A DNA stretch of 64,000 nucleotides from Sphingopyxis sp. YR583 (GTDB lineage Bacteria; Pseudomonadota; Alphaproteobacteria; Sphingomonadales; Sphingomonadaceae), in contig NZ_FNWK01000005.1 of NCBI RefSeq assembly GCF_900108295.1, positions 124,001 to 188,000 of the forward strand. The letters run 5' to 3'. Below, piece after piece: positions 1 through 9,908 of the stretch. Within the stretch, counting starts at the first letter, position 1. Each line of letters opens with the position of its first letter. Under the pieces are notes generated by a model that did not search any database, was not told where the DNA came from, and saw nothing but the letters and a program-made list of their open reading frames with translations. Position numbers and translations under genes: made by a program.

Positions 1-31
1 TTGTTTCAGGCCGATCCGGATATCGGTCTCG

Positions 32-2515
32 TCATTTTGCCGCAGGCGGGCAAGGCAGATTTTCGCCGACCGCCTCGACATTCGTATTCAGCAGCGTCGC
101 GGCGAACCCCTTGTCGCTCGCGATTGAGGCGGCATAGTCGACCTGTCGCAGATTGGCGCCCGCGTCGGCGAAGCAGCGCAGCGGCACCTTGATCGTCGCA
201 ACCTGTCCCTTGGGCGCCGCCTTGACCAGCGCCGAGATGTCGAACGCCTTGCCGCCGAGCGCGAGGCTGACCGGCGCGCTGCCGATCGCATCGATCCGCC
301 AGTCGACGCGCAGCGCGAAACTGTTGTTGAGCTGGCGCGACAGGTCGGCATAGGGGCCGGTCAATTCGAGTGTCGCCGGGCCGCTCCAGATGAAGGACTT
401 GCCATCCTCCTGCGCGCGCACGTCGACCGAGCGCGCCGCGATCATGCCGCCGGGGCTCGCGATCGGCGCGGATTCGACCGGGCGTTTGCCGCCCGCGTCG
501 GTGATCGAAAGCACCCACGGCGCCCGCGCGCGGCCGCCCGAGAAGAAATTCTCGACGTTCAGCGCCGCCGCGATGTCGACGCCCAACTCCTCCGAAAGCT
601 GCGGAACCGTCGTGCTCGCACCATATTTCAGACCATATCCGACCGGGAACTGCGGCTTTTCGACCGGCGAGCGCGCATCCGACGGCCAGGCGAAGGGCAG
701 CGTTCCGGTGAAGGCGCGCGGCGTTTTGCCATCCTTGCCCGCGACGAGCACATCGGCGACGCCGACACCCTGCGATCCTGGCAGCCAGCCCGCGACGAAC
801 GCGTCGGCAGCGTTGATCTCCGGATTGGTGAACATCGGGCGCCCCGACAGGAACAGAGCGACCACCGGGATACCCGCGGCCTTCAGCTTCTTGAGCGTCG
901 CAAGGTCGGTCGCCTCGGTCGGCTGATAGTCGAGCGTCGCGACATCGCCCTGAAATTCGGCATAGGGTGCCTCGCCGAACACGACGATCGCGACGTCGGG
1001 TTTTTCCTTGTACACGCCGCCATCGGACAAGGTCGCGACACCGCCCGCATCGCGCACCGACTTGTTCAGCGCCTCCCAGATCGTCTGACCGTTCGGGAAA
1101 TCGTCGTGGGTGACATCGGTCCCCTGCCAACTGATCGTCCAGCCGCCCGACTGGATAGCCATGCTGTCGGCCGCGGGGCCGGTGACGAGGACGCGTGCGC
1201 CGGGCTTGATCGGCAGCACGCTGCCATTATTCTTGAGCAGGACGAGCGACTTCGCGACCGCTTCGCGCGCGACCGCAAGATGGTCCGGCGAGCCCACTGG
1301 CTTGACGATGCTGCGATCGACATGCCCCTCGGGGAACAGGCCGAGCTTGTACTTCACGCGCAGGATACGGCGCACCGCATCGTCGAGCCGCGCCGCCGAT
1401 ATGGTGCCGTCCTTCGCATGTTTCAGCGTGCTCTCGTACAGCCCCTTCCAGCTGTCGGGCGCCATGAACATATCCAGCCCGGCATTGATCGATTGCGCGC
1501 AATCGGTGACGCTGCATCCCGCAACCTGTCCGTGCCCGTTCCAGTCGCCGACAACAAAGCCCTCAAAGCCCATTTTCTGCTTGAGGGCGTCGGTCAGCAG
1601 CCCCTTGTTGCCGTGGTGCTTGATGCCCTGCCAGCTCGAAAAGCTGGCCATCACGGTCAGCGCGCCCGCATCGATCGCGGCGGGATAGCCCATCGCGTGT
1701 TTCGCAATCAGTTCCTTTTCGTCGATCCTGGCATCGCCCTGATCCTTGCCCTCGAACGTCCCGCCATCGGCAAGGAAATGCTTCGCCGTCGCAGCGACAT
1801 GCTGCGGACCAACGGTCTTGCCCGCGACCAGCCGCCCCTGCAGCCCGATCACCATCGCCTTGGCATATTCGGCGATCAGCTTGGGATCGGCGGCATAGCC
1901 TTCATAGCTGCGGCCCCAGCGCAGATCCTGCGGCACCGCCAGGGTCGGGGCAAAGGTCCATTCAATCCCGCTCCCGGCGATTTCGGCGGCCGTCACGGCG
2001 CCGATGCGCTGGATCAGCTCGGGATCGCGCGCGGCGCCAAGGCCGATATTGTGCGGGAACAGCGTCGCGCCGGGGATATTATTGTGGCCGTGGACGGCAT
2101 CGACGCCGAAGATGATCGGGATCGCGACGCCGTTCGCCTGCGGGCGCAGCGACACCGCGCGAAATTCGCCGACCAGCTTCGCCCAGTCCGCCGCGCTCGA
2201 TCGCTCGTTGCCGTTCGGGCCGCTGTTGCCGCCCGCAAGGATCGAACCGAGCGGATAGGTTTCCAGATCCTTGGGCGTAATCGTGCTGATATCGCCCTGA
2301 ACCAGCTGGCCGACCTTTTGCTCGATCGTCATCTTTTTGATCAAGGCATCGATCCGCGCCTCGGTCTTGGGATCGGAGATCGCAGCAGGGCTTTTGGCGG
2401 CCGGCCATAGCTCGGGATGAACCGCGGCGGCATCGGCTCCGGTGGTTTCGGGTGCCGCCATCGCGGTTCCCGCCAAAAGCAGCGCAGTCGCCATGACCAT
2501 TGCCTGTCGGCGCAT
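32..2515 (-). CDS. Glycoside hydrolase family 3 beta-glucosidase-type enzyme (exported)
   Basis: An 827-residue GH3 enzyme, likely releasing terminal glucose from beta-glucosides in the periplasm or outside the cell. I chose the ATG at 2515 over the ATG at 2560 because a GGGAGAG ribosome site sits just before it and the protein then opens with a signal peptide (MRRQAMVMATALLLAGTAMA). Family signatures include GVDAVHGHNN near residue 140, KHF near 246, and the nucleophile motif V-G-D-W with Asp at about 324. The acid/base and C-terminal beta-sandwich region extends to the end; length fits ExoP-like bacterial exo-beta-glucosidases. It is the last gene of the LacI/TonB locus but has its own promoter with the locus operator. 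Exact substrate is inferred, not shown. Confidence 0.92.
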   Translation of the reverse strand: MRRQAMVMATALLLAGTAMAAPETTGADAAAVHPELWPAAKSPAAISDPKTEARIDALIKKMTIEQKVGQLVQGDISTITPKDLETYPLGSILAGGNSGPNGNERSSAADWAKLVGEFRAVSLRPQANGVAIPIIFGVDAVHGHNNIPGATLFPHNIGLGAARDPELIQRIGAVTAAEIAGSGIEWTFAPTLAVPQDLRWGRSYEGYAADPKLIAEYAKAMVIGLQGRLVAGKTVGPQHVAATAKHFLADGGTFEGKDQGDARIDEKELIAKHAMGYPAAIDAGALTVMASFSSWQGIKHHGNKGLLTDALKQKMGFEGFVVGDWNGHGQVAGCSVTDCAQSINAGLDMFMAPDSWKGLYESTLKHAKDGTISAARLDDAVRRILRVKYKLGLFPEGHVDRSIVKPVGSPDHLAVAREAVAKSLVLLKNNGSVLPIKPGARVLVTGPAADSMAIQSGGWTISWQGTDVTHDDFPNGQTIWEALNKSVRDAGGVATLSDGGVYKEKPDVAIVVFGEAPYAEFQGDVATLDYQPTEATDLATLKKLKAAGIPVVALFLSGRPMFTNPEINAADAFVAGWLPGSQGVGVADVLVAGKDGKTPRAFTGTLPFAWPSDARSPVEKPQFPVGYGLKYGASTTVPQLSEELGVDIAAALNVENFFSGGRARAPWVLSITDAGGKRPVESAPIASPGGMIAARSVDVRAQEDGKSFIWSGPATLELTGPYADLSRQLNNSFALRVDWRIDAIGSAPVSLALGGKAFDISALVKAAPKGQVATIKVPLRCFADAGANLRQVDYAASIASDKGFAATLLNTNVEAVGENLPCPPAAK

Positions 2516-2560
2516 CGTCTCTCCCATCATCCTAATGTGCATCGCTCTAATGCGCAGCAC

Positions 2561-2578
2561 TTAATGTGAACGTTATCA
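2561..2578 (-). promoter_or_regulatory. LacI-type operator upstream of the GH3 gene
   Basis: The plus strand reads TTAATGTGAACGTTATCA; on the coding strand this is TGATAACGTTCACATTAA, an imperfect palindrome around a central CG as expected for LacI-family sites. Seventeen of these bases (2561-2577) recur exactly at 12939-12955, in front of the TonB receptor, and in both places the element starts 46 bp upstream of the start codon. A LacI-type gene lies between them. That it is the operator of that protein is inference. Confidence 0.7.
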
Positions 2579-2634
2579 AGATTCCGTTTCGCACAGCGAC
2601 CGAGTGAAATCAAGCGCGCTGTTTTCAGTTTATG

Positions 2635-3831
2635 TCAGCGCCGCCGCGGCATCGTCGCGAGCAACAGCACCGCGATGGCAGAGAGCGCGGCGAGTAACAG
2701 GAAAAGCGCGTCGAAACCAAAGCCTGGGACGAGCGAGATCGTCAGCCAGGGCATGATCAACGACGGCATCGTGTTGGTGAGGTTGAAGATGCCAAGGTCG
2801 CGCCCGCGCCGGTCGGACCGCGGCAGGATGCGGAGCGTCTGGCCGCTATGAAGCGACAGGAACACCGCCGACGCGATTCCAAAGACGAGGTAGCTCGCCT
2901 TGGCCGCGTCGAGCCCGCTCGCCAGCGCCATCCCGACCATCCCAAGGCTCGAGATCGCCGCCGCAGCAACCAGCGGCACAAAGGGCCGGTCGTTGCGGTC
3001 GGCCCAGCGGCCGCCCGCCAACGCGATCGGGATCGCGATCGTCAGCGCCATGCCGAACAATCGCGCCTTTTCATTGTCGTGCATCGTGGGATCGATCGAA
3101 CGGAACCAGAAATAGAGATAGGCGAACAGCGCCGCCTCGGCGATCTGGACGAGCAGGCGCGCAAACCACATCCGCACCGCCGGACCCGTTGGACGTCGCA
3201 GCCGATCGCCAGGTGCTTGCGCCGACGGCGGCGCGGTGAGTTCCGGGAAGGCGCGCGGACGGCCGAGCAACAACACAGGCAGAACCGCGCCCGCCACCAG
3301 CAGCGCGATGACCATCAGCCGCTGTTCCGCCGACACCAGCCCCGGCCAGGTTACAAGCCATCCCGACCAGCCGCCGAGTGCTGGCGAAAAGGCGAGCAGC
3401 CCGCCGAGCAGCCCTTTCTGTTCGTCGGGAACACAATCGCCCGCCCATGCCGCGAGCGGTCCGAGCATCATGTTGAGTGTGAGCTGCCAAGCGATGATGA
3501 TCGCAACCAGCGACCAGATATCATGCGCCAGCGGAACAACCAGCAGCAAGGCGATCGTCAGGACCAGCCCGGTCGATATCCATCCCCGCCGGTTGCCGGT
3601 GCGATCGCTGAACCAGCCGAAAATGATGCCGCCCGCGCTCGCCGCAATCGCGCCGAGAAAGGTGACATATCCAAGCATCTGTACGTCGGCCGCACCCGCC
3701 AGTTGGGTCATCCGCCCGGGCAGCCAGAGGGTCAGGAAGGGAACATAGGCGATCGCCCCGCCCGCCGATGCGAGCGCATAAAGCAGCAGAAAGGAAGAAG
3801 ATTGGCGGCGCGGACCTTCGGTGTCAGCCAT
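2635..3831 (-). CDS. MFS sugar-type transporter
   Basis: A 398-residue major facilitator with about 12 hydrophobic segments and the loop signature G-W-F-S-D-R-T-G-N-R-R after the second segment, the usual MFS cytoplasmic loop 2-3 motif. The ATG at 3831 is preferred over the one 42 bp upstream because it starts inside the LacI stop (ATGGCTGA, 8-bp overlap), which suggests translational coupling. Its place between the regulator and a beta-glucosidase points to uptake of the released sugar across the inner membrane. Substrate is inferred from context only. Confidence 0.85.
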   Translation of the reverse strand: MADTEGPRRQSSSFLLLYALASAGGAIAYVPFLTLWLPGRMTQLAGAADVQMLGYVTFLGAIAASAGGIIFGWFSDRTGNRRGWISTGLVLTIALLLVVPLAHDIWSLVAIIIAWQLTLNMMLGPLAAWAGDCVPDEQKGLLGGLLAFSPALGGWSGWLVTWPGLVSAEQRLMVIALLVAGAVLPVLLLGRPRAFPELTAPPSAQAPGDRLRRPTGPAVRMWFARLLVQIAEAALFAYLYFWFRSIDPTMHDNEKARLFGMALTIAIPIALAGGRWADRNDRPFVPLVAAAAISSLGMVGMALASGLDAAKASYLVFGIASAVFLSLHSGQTLRILPRSDRRGRDLGIFNLTNTMPSLIMPWLTISLVPGFGFDALFLLLAALSAIAVLLLATMPRRR

Positions 3832-4888
3832 GAACGGCGACAGGCGGCGCTGCGGTCGACCCGCGCGCGACAAGGCCGCCCTGTACGCGTGTCGGCTCGG
3901 TCGGGCGCGGGGCCCCGCGCTGCGCCGCGATGATCAGTTCGACCGCGCGCGACGCGGTCTCGGCGACCGGCTGGTCGACCGCGGTCAGCGCGGGCTGGGT
4001 AAAGCGGACGACCGGCGTGTTGTCGAAGCTGACGATCGACAATCGCCCCGGAACGTCGAGCCCCATGTCCCGCGCCACTTCAAGCGTCGCAAGCGCCATC
4101 TGGTCGCTGCTCGCGATGATTGCCGTCGGAGGATTGCCGCCGCGCAGCAACTTCTGCGCGGCAAGGGTTCCCGACGCGAAGGTGAAATCGCCCTCGACAA
4201 GCAATCCGTCGGTGGCAAGGCCTGCGGCCTCCATCTCGCCCTGCCAGCCGTCGATGCGCCAGCGGCTGAGGCTATATTCGGGCGATCCCGCGACGAAGCC
4301 GATGCGCTGGTGCCCCAGATCGATCAGGTGCCGGGTCGCGCGCCGCGCCGAGCCTTCATCATCCATCGTCAGCGCAATCCCCGCTGCGCCGCCGCGCGAT
4401 CCGATCCGCGCGAACGGAATCTTCTGCTGGTCGAGCAGGCCGACGATCAGCGGATTGTCCGAATGCGGCGGGGTCAGGATCACCCCGTCGGGCTGGAGCG
4501 CCGCGATCGCCGCGCGCAATTCGCGTTCGACATGGTCGTTGTGCGTGTCGACCAGTTCGAAGATCATTCGATAGCCATATTCGGCGCATTTCAGCATCCC
4601 GCCGAGCAGCATCTGGTCGACCCAGTCGACCCCCTGTCGTCCGCGCCAGTCGGCGATCGTGCGTTCGCGATCGTTGATCGCGAGGATCAGGTAGGATCGC
4701 GATCCGCTCATCCGCTGCGCCGCGATCGAAGGGACATAGCCAAGCTTGTCGATCGACGCCTGGACACGCTCCTTCATCTCGGGCCGGACATTGGGCTCGT
4801 TGTTGATGACGCGGCTCACCGTCTGCAGCGACACGCCCGCGTCGGCTGCAACATGCTTGATCGTAACCGACTGACGCCGACGCCCCAT
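3824..4888 (-). CDS. LacI family transcriptional regulator
   Basis: 354 residues. The N-terminus (VTIKHVAADAGVSLQTVSRV, then INNEPNVRPEMKERV) is a LacI-type helix-turn-helix plus hinge helix; the rest matches a periplasmic-binding-protein-like effector domain (for example TAIIASSDQMALATLEVARD and LSIVSFDN). Such proteins usually repress sugar genes until a sugar binds. It sits between the halogenase/receptor string and the MFS/GH3 genes, and matching candidate operators occur before the receptor and the GH3 gene. No copy of the operator was seen directly in front of this gene, so it may be expressed from read-through or a separate promoter in 4889-5000. Confidence 0.93.
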   Translation of the reverse strand: MGRRRQSVTIKHVAADAGVSLQTVSRVINNEPNVRPEMKERVQASIDKLGYVPSIAAQRMSGSRSYLILAINDRERTIADWRGRQGVDWVDQMLLGGMLKCAEYGYRMIFELVDTHNDHVERELRAAIAALQPDGVILTPPHSDNPLIVGLLDQQKIPFARIGSRGGAAGIALTMDDEGSARRATRHLIDLGHQRIGFVAGSPEYSLSRWRIDGWQGEMEAAGLATDGLLVEGDFTFASGTLAAQKLLRGGNPPTAIIASSDQMALATLEVARDMGLDVPGRLSIVSFDNTPVVRFTQPALTAVDQPVAETASRAVELIIAAQRGAPRPTEPTRVQGGLVARGSTAAPPVAVHG

Positions 4889-5000
4889 TATATTCCTTGG
4901 CCCCCTGTCTTTCCGCCATCGCTAATGACATCGCGGCGACATTGCCAGCCGCGAACCCGTTCCGCTTCCATAATTTGCCGATATTCCCGGCGCGCGATGA

Positions 5001-6500
5001 TCATGCCGCCTTCGGCTCCTCGGCACCGCAATAACGCGCGACATAGGCGTGATGCTCGGGCAGGGTCGCGACCGTCTGCGCGATATTGTCGCGGATCGAC
5101 TGGAACAGTCGTTCGACCTCATCGTCGCGCAGCTTGTCCGCGATGGGGTGATAGGATTGCGGTTCGATCCCCTGCCCCATCATCACCTGCACCCAGCTGT
5201 TCTCGGCAAATAATTCCTCATATTTCCGGAAAACGCGCCCGGTCTCCCGGAACAGCTCGATCTTCTGCTGCAGCGAGTCCGGAACCGGCATGTTCGCAAC
5301 ATGGCGCCAGAACGGGCTGTCGCGGCGGTTCGTGACCTTATAGTGCAAGACGACGAAGTCGCGGATCTGTTCGATATCGGTCCGCTGCTGGTCGTTGAAC
5401 TCCTGCGCATCGCGCTCGCTGACGCGGCCGTTCGGCATCAGGCGGATAAAACGCAGCACCGCGCGCTGGATCAGATGCACCGTCGTCGCCTCGAGCGGCT
5501 CGACAAAGCCGCCGGCCAGTCCGACGGCGACGCAGTTGCGGAACCATTGCTTGCGCCGAACCCCGCCCTTGAACTTGATGTCGAACGGCTCGATCAGCGG
5601 CTCGCCGACGCTGCCCATCAGCCGGTCATAGGCGGCGTCGCGCGACAGATAGCCGCTAGAATAGACGATGCCCGCGCCCATGCGGTGCTGGAGCGGAATG
5701 CGCCACTGCCACCCCGCATCATGCGCGATCGCCTGTGTATAGGGCTGCGGCGGCCCCAGATGCTTCGACTGCACCGCGATCGCGCTGTCGTTGGGCAGCC
5801 AGTGGCTCCAGTCCTCGAACCCCGCGTGCAGCGCGCCGTCGATCAGCAGGCCGCGAAAGCCGGTGCAGTCGACGAACATGTCGCCCTCGATACGGCGGTC
5901 GCCGTCGAGATGCAGCGCGGCGATATCGCCCGTCTCGCCATCAAGTTCGACGCGCGCGATCTTGCCCTCGACGCGCTTGCATCCGTCGGCCTCCGCCAGC
6001 TTGCGCAGATAGCGGCCATAGAGCGTCGCATCGACATGATAGGCGTAATTCATCCGCTCTTCGGGAAGATGCGCGAACTTTCCTTGCATCCCCGCGACCA
6101 GCTCGAGGCAATAGTCACTGTACGGCTGCTGATGCCCGCGCTCGCGTGCGTTGAGCCAGAAATGCTGGAAGCCCGCCGACCAGTGATCCTTGCCCGACAG
6201 GCCAAAGCTGTGGAAATAGCTGTCGCCGTCGTGTTTCCAGTTATCGAACAATATGCCGAGCTTGAAGGTCGCCTGCGTCGCGCGCATGAATTCGGGTTCG
6301 GGAATGCCGAGGATGCGGTTGAAATTGACGAGCGGCGGGATGGTCGACTCGCCGACGCCGATCGTGCCGATCTGTTCGGACTCGACCAGCGTCAGGTCGA
6401 CCGTCTTTCCCATCGTGCGCGCGATCGCCGACGCCATCATCCAGCCCGCGGTGCCGCCGCCCGCGATCACGATGCGCTGGACCGGTTTCTTGTCGCTCAT
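5001..6500 (-). CDS. Flavin-dependent tryptophan-halogenase family protein 1
   Basis: A 499-residue member of the PrnA-like family. The FAD site GGGTAGW is at residues 14-20, the conserved lysine that carries or positions the hypohalous intermediate is K80 (A-T-F-K), and W-x-W-x-I-P, the family signature that blocks monooxygenase chemistry, is at 264-269. F-V-E-P-L-E is also present. The start overlaps the JmjC-like stop by ATGA. All residues needed for halogenation appear present, but the substrate is unknown; related genes next to TonB receptors in Caulobacter-, Xanthomonas- and Sphingomonas-type bacteria are common, and some characterised members act on free indoles. A flavin reductase partner is not encoded in this window. 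Confidence 0.92.
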   Translation of the reverse strand: MSDKKPVQRIVIAGGGTAGWMMASAIARTMGKTVDLTLVESEQIGTIGVGESTIPPLVNFNRILGIPEPEFMRATQATFKLGILFDNWKHDGDSYFHSFGLSGKDHWSAGFQHFWLNARERGHQQPYSDYCLELVAGMQGKFAHLPEERMNYAYHVDATLYGRYLRKLAEADGCKRVEGKIARVELDGETGDIAALHLDGDRRIEGDMFVDCTGFRGLLIDGALHAGFEDWSHWLPNDSAIAVQSKHLGPPQPYTQAIAHDAGWQWRIPLQHRMGAGIVYSSGYLSRDAAYDRLMGSVGEPLIEPFDIKFKGGVRRKQWFRNCVAVGLAGGFVEPLEATTVHLIQRAVLRFIRLMPNGRVSERDAQEFNDQQRTDIEQIRDFVVLHYKVTNRRDSPFWRHVANMPVPDSLQQKIELFRETGRVFRKYEELFAENSWVQVMMGQGIEPQSYHPIADKLRDDEVERLFQSIRDNIAQTVATLPEHHAYVARYCGAEEPKAA

Positions 6501-7528
6501 TTACTCAAAGCCCTCAGCAAAAAGGCGCGCAGCCGTCCCGCCGTCTCGGATGTGAGCGGGGCCAGGATGCTGCGCGCGGTTTCGGGAATATGGTCGGTGA
6601 TACTGGCATCATTGTCGAAAACATAATGGTCGAACTGCTCGCGCCAGATCGCCTTGTCTTCGGGCGGCAGGTCGCGGATCGCAAGGATCGCGTGGTTGAG
6701 CGCCGCCTGCGGCTGGCCGAGCCACGCCGGCGTCCGGCGCCACCAGTAATTGACGAGGACGTTGAAAGCTTCGAGCCCCTCGACATGGTGCCACCACATC
6801 GACGGAATGAAGATCGCATCCCCGGGTTCGAGCAGGACCGTCCGCGCCTCGGCCATCGCATCGACGAAGCGCGGGTGCGCGGCAAGGTCGGGCGCGTCGA
6901 AATCGACCATGCTGACGACGCGGCCCGCGGGCGTGTTGTCGATCGGCCCCAGATAGAGGTTGCGAAACGCACTCGGCGGAAACAGCGTGAAGCGCCGCCG
7001 ACCGACCGCGCAGCAGGCGAGATTGTCAGGGAAATCATTGTGTGCCGCGATCTTGGTGCGCGTCCCGATCCAGATGCTTTTCATCGGATCGCGGTCACCG
7101 AGATCGACCCGGTTGGCCTCGTCGAGCCCGTCGAAATGCGAGGGAATGTCGATCGACGCGAGGTAGACGGTGCGGTTCTCGCCGCGTTCCTCGGCGGTAT
7201 CGATGCCGCTGAAGATGTCGGCGAGCTTGCCCGTACCGATCCGGAAATTCATTTCCATTTCGGCATCGTAGAACAGGCGTCCGTCATGCCCCGGTGGGCC
7301 GATCGACACCTTGAACGGCCGTTCGCGGGCATGATCGAGCAGGTATCGCCGCGCCGCGCGCGCCGAGCGCTTGCCGGCATCGACAAGCGGCCAGTCGGAA
7401 ACGAGGCCGCGCAGGACAAAGGGCTCGCGCGCGCCTTTCAGCAACGCGTCGAGCCCTGCCCCCTTATCCCATTCGCGCTCGGCCACGGGCGCGAGGCGAT
7501 CGTATATGCCGGGGTCGCGTTCAGCCAC
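6497..7528 (-). CDS. Cupin-like/JmjC domain protein (putative Fe(II)/2-oxoglutarate hydroxylase)
   Basis: A 343-residue protein of the FIH/JmjC-like cupin_8 type. A metal triad can be placed: H163-x-D165 in A-A-H-N-D-F and a distal His at 247 or 248 in M-W-W-H-H-V. A TTG further upstream (7555) is possible, but the GTG at 7528 overlaps the SapC stop as GTGGCTGA, the same 8-bp junction seen at other genes here. Family members hydroxylate protein or small-molecule substrates; the target is unknown. It is tightly packed between sapC and halogenase 1, so it very probably acts in the same process. Confidence 0.85.
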   Translation of the reverse strand: MAERDPGIYDRLAPVAEREWDKGAGLDALLKGAREPFVLRGLVSDWPLVDAGKRSARAARRYLLDHARERPFKVSIGPPGHDGRLFYDAEMEMNFRIGTGKLADIFSGIDTAEERGENRTVYLASIDIPSHFDGLDEANRVDLGDRDPMKSIWIGTRTKIAAHNDFPDNLACCAVGRRRFTLFPPSAFRNLYLGPIDNTPAGRVVSMVDFDAPDLAAHPRFVDAMAEARTVLLEPGDAIFIPSMWWHHVEGLEAFNVLVNYWWRRTPAWLGQPQAALNHAILAIRDLPPEDKAIWREQFDHYVFDNDASITDHIPETARSILAPLTSETAGRLRAFLLRALSK

Positions 7529-8240
7529 CGGCCAGCCTGCGGTTCTTCCGCGCAACGAGCACCGACAGTTGCGACAGCGAGGCGAGCGCCATGAACATCG
7601 GCATCAGATGCCCCGCTGCGTGCAGCGTGCCCAGCGCCTCGCCGTCCAGCGCGCGCAGTTTCGCCTCGTCGATGATGTGGAAACCGACCAGCGAATGAAG
7701 CGAGCCATCGTCGAGCGTCACCTCGAGGCTGAACGGTTCGAGCAGATCATAGGCGAGCAGTGCATCGTAGAAGGCCTTGCTCTCGCGATAGCCTTCGTCG
7801 AGGTCGCCGAGCCGTTCGGCGATGTCTTCCAGATAGGGTGTCATGGCGCCGTCGGCGTCGAACAGGCGCATCCCCTCGCCGCCTGCGGCGATACGCGGGT
7901 GGTCCATGTCGATATGGACCTGCCCCGGCCCCTCGCCGTTCGCGGCGCGACCGATCAGGAACGGCTGGATCGCCACCGACAGCGGACGATAGCGCGCGTC
8001 CCAGCGATCCCCGTCGAGGAACAGATTCTCGCGGTTCTGGAAACCGAACATCGCCAGCGCCGAAAAGTCGTCGTGTCCGGTTTCGCGGCGGAACAGGATC
8101 GGAAAATGCGCCTGCACGCGGCGGAACTCGCTCGGCACCGTTAGCGTCGCCATGATGTCGTCGCCCAGCTCCGCGCCCGCGTCGGTCCGGATGCGCAACT
8201 CGCGGTGGGTCTTGTTGTCGAGCACGGCGTGACGGGTCAT
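7521..8240 (-). CDS. SapC family protein
   Basis: A 239-residue protein matching the SapC family, named for an S-layer-associated protein of Campylobacter but with no clear biochemical role. Seen here are V-P-S-E-F-R near the N-terminus and [10 protein letters not shown] at the C-terminus. The ATG at 8240 overlaps the halogenase 2 stop by ATGA, so a longer upstream reading is rejected. No signal peptide or membrane span is evident, so it is likely cytoplasmic. Its fixed position next to tryptophan-halogenase and JmjC-like genes in TonB loci is known from related bacteria. Confidence 0.88.
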   Translation of the reverse strand: MTRHAVLDNKTHRELRIRTDAGAELGDDIMATLTVPSEFRRVQAHFPILFRRETGHDDFSALAMFGFQNRENLFLDGDRWDARYRPLSVAIQPFLIGRAANGEGPGQVHIDMDHPRIAAGGEGMRLFDADGAMTPYLEDIAERLGDLDEGYRESKAFYDALLAYDLLEPFSLEVTLDDGSLHSLVGFHIIDEAKLRALDGEALGTLHAAGHLMPMFMALASLSQLSVLVARKNRRLAGG

Positions 8241-9802
8241 CGGGTTCCTTCTACTTGCCTGGCCGCGGCGAGGTCGGCCGCAAGCGCATCGAGATAAAGA
8301 CGGTTCGTTGGCAATCCGGCGGCGAGCGTGCGGGCACGCTGCCGCATCTCGGCGAGCGCTGCCTGCGCGCGCTCGCTGGCGGGCCAACCGGCGGGCGCCG
8401 GAAAGCCCATGCCATAGAGAATATATTGATGACTCTGCGCCGAGAAAATCTCGTCGACATAGGGAAAGTCCGACAGCGAGGGCGGCTGGTCGCGCCACAG
8501 TGTCAGCAGATCGGCCAGGTGTGGCGGGATATGCCCGGGGTCGCGATGCGCGCGCCAATAGGGTTCTTCGCGTCGGCTCAACACATAATGGAGCTTCAGA
8601 AATTCGATGATGCGATCCCAGCGGTAGCGGAACAGCTTGTTGAAGCGGCCGGAATGAATATCCATCGCGGCGCGATCAGCCGGGAAATTATCGGTCAGCG
8701 CGCGCAACGACAATTCGATCAGGACGATCGCCGAGGCTTCGAGCGGTTCGACGAAGCCGGCCGCAAGGCCTATCGAAATGCAATTCTTTTCCCAAAAACG
8801 CGCACGGTGGCCGGTGCGGAAGCTGATATGCTTGAACGGTGCCCCAAACGCACCTTCTTCGGGCACCGCCCCGGGCAATTCGCGCGCGATATAGTTGCGC
8901 AGGATCGCCTCCGCGCGCTCGGCGTCCATAAAGCGGCTCGAATAGACGCAGCCGATGCCGCGACGCGACGGCAAACCGATATCCCAGATCCAGCCCGCTT
9001 CATGTGCGGTGGCGATCGTCTGCGATGCGATGGGGCTGCCCGGGGGTACCGGAACCTGCGATGCGATTGCACGGTCGTTGAAGGCGTGGGCGCTCCGATC
9101 GATCCACTCGACGCCCAGTTCGCCATCGATCAGCAGGCCCTTGAAACCCGTGCAGTCGATGAAGAGGTCGCCCTCGACCTCGCGGCCGCTGCCCGTAGTC
9201 AGCGCGGCGATGTCGCCATTATCAGCCCGCCGGGCACCTGTGACATGATCGAGGATATGGGTGATACCCAGATTCTTCGTCGCGTGCGCCGACAGCAGCG
9301 CCGCGAATTTTTCCGCCGCAAAATGATAGGCATAATTGGCGGCACCCTGATAGCCGGGCATCGTCCGCTGCCGCGGCGCCAGATGAAGGTTGCAGACCGC
9401 GGCCTGCGCGCTCATCGCCGCCGCAAACGGCTGGTCGGGGGCCGACGCCTGCCAAGCCGCAAGCAGTTCACCCGTCGGAACCGCAGGCGGGGTGGTGAAG
9501 GGATGAAGGTAACTGTCGCCCGCCGAGCCGTCGACCCATCCATCGAAGCGCGAAGCCTGCTTGAACGCCCCGTCGCACGCGGCTAGGAAATCCGCTTCGT
9601 CCAGCCCGATCGTCGCCAGCGTCGTGCGCATCGTCGGCCAGGTCCCCTCGCCGACGCCGACGATGGGAACGTCGGGTGCCTCGACCAGCGTGATCGACAG
9701 CGGCGCGGCCTTCGCGCGGCGCGAACTCGCGATCAGCGACGCCGCCAGCCATCCGGCGGTGCCGCCGCCCACGATGACAACCCTCTCGACCTTGTTAGTC
9801 AT
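8237..9802 (-). CDS. Flavin-dependent tryptophan-halogenase family protein 2
   Basis: A 521-residue paralogue of halogenase 1, clearly diverged. The FAD motif GGGTAGW is at residues 12-18, the catalytic lysine is K81 (G-A-F-K), and F-V-E-P-L-E is present. The W-x-W-x-I-P signature is altered to W271-I-W273-D-I-G276: Pro is replaced by Gly, while a Pro follows two positions later. It is the first gene after the receptor, separated by a gap holding a stem-loop. Whether the altered signature still supports halogenation is unknown. It could have a different substrate or a non-halogenating role. Confidence 0.9.
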   Translation of the reverse strand: MTNKVERVVIVGGGTAGWLAASLIASSRRAKAAPLSITLVEAPDVPIVGVGEGTWPTMRTTLATIGLDEADFLAACDGAFKQASRFDGWVDGSAGDSYLHPFTTPPAVPTGELLAAWQASAPDQPFAAAMSAQAAVCNLHLAPRQRTMPGYQGAANYAYHFAAEKFAALLSAHATKNLGITHILDHVTGARRADNGDIAALTTGSGREVEGDLFIDCTGFKGLLIDGELGVEWIDRSAHAFNDRAIASQVPVPPGSPIASQTIATAHEAGWIWDIGLPSRRGIGCVYSSRFMDAERAEAILRNYIARELPGAVPEEGAFGAPFKHISFRTGHRARFWEKNCISIGLAAGFVEPLEASAIVLIELSLRALTDNFPADRAAMDIHSGRFNKLFRYRWDRIIEFLKLHYVLSRREEPYWRAHRDPGHIPPHLADLLTLWRDQPPSLSDFPYVDEIFSAQSHQYILYGMGFPAPAGWPASERAQAALAEMRQRARTLAAGLPTNRLYLDALAADLAAARQVEGTR

Positions 9803-9841
9803 TGCCGTCGATCCTAGGCCAAGCTGGCGCCGTCGTCACGC

Positions 9842-9876
9842 AAAAGAGCCGCGCCCGGGAAAGACGCGACCCTTTT
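9842..9876 (-). terminator. Stem-loop between the TonB receptor and halogenase 2
   Basis: Two 12-nt arms (9842-9853 and 9865-9876) pair through G-C, A-T and two G-T wobbles around an 11-nt loop. Read on the minus strand the 3' arm ends in CTTTT, so the structure resembles a weak Rho-independent terminator. It would let the receptor be made in excess of the downstream enzymes or stabilise the receptor mRNA. Function is inferred. Confidence 0.5.
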
Positions 9877-9908
9877 GCCTGCGACCCGGCGGAAGTGGCT
9901 CATCCGCC

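Noticed and set aside
3821..5335. A 504-codon plus-strand frame opposite the LacI gene
   Set aside because: Shadow of a LacI gene with clear helix-turn-helix; no start context or motif.
5001..9802. Halogenases considered as part of an antibiotic biosynthesis cluster
   Set aside because: No polyketide or peptide synthetase, no carrier protein and no tailoring genes nearby; the context is a TonB/sugar locus.
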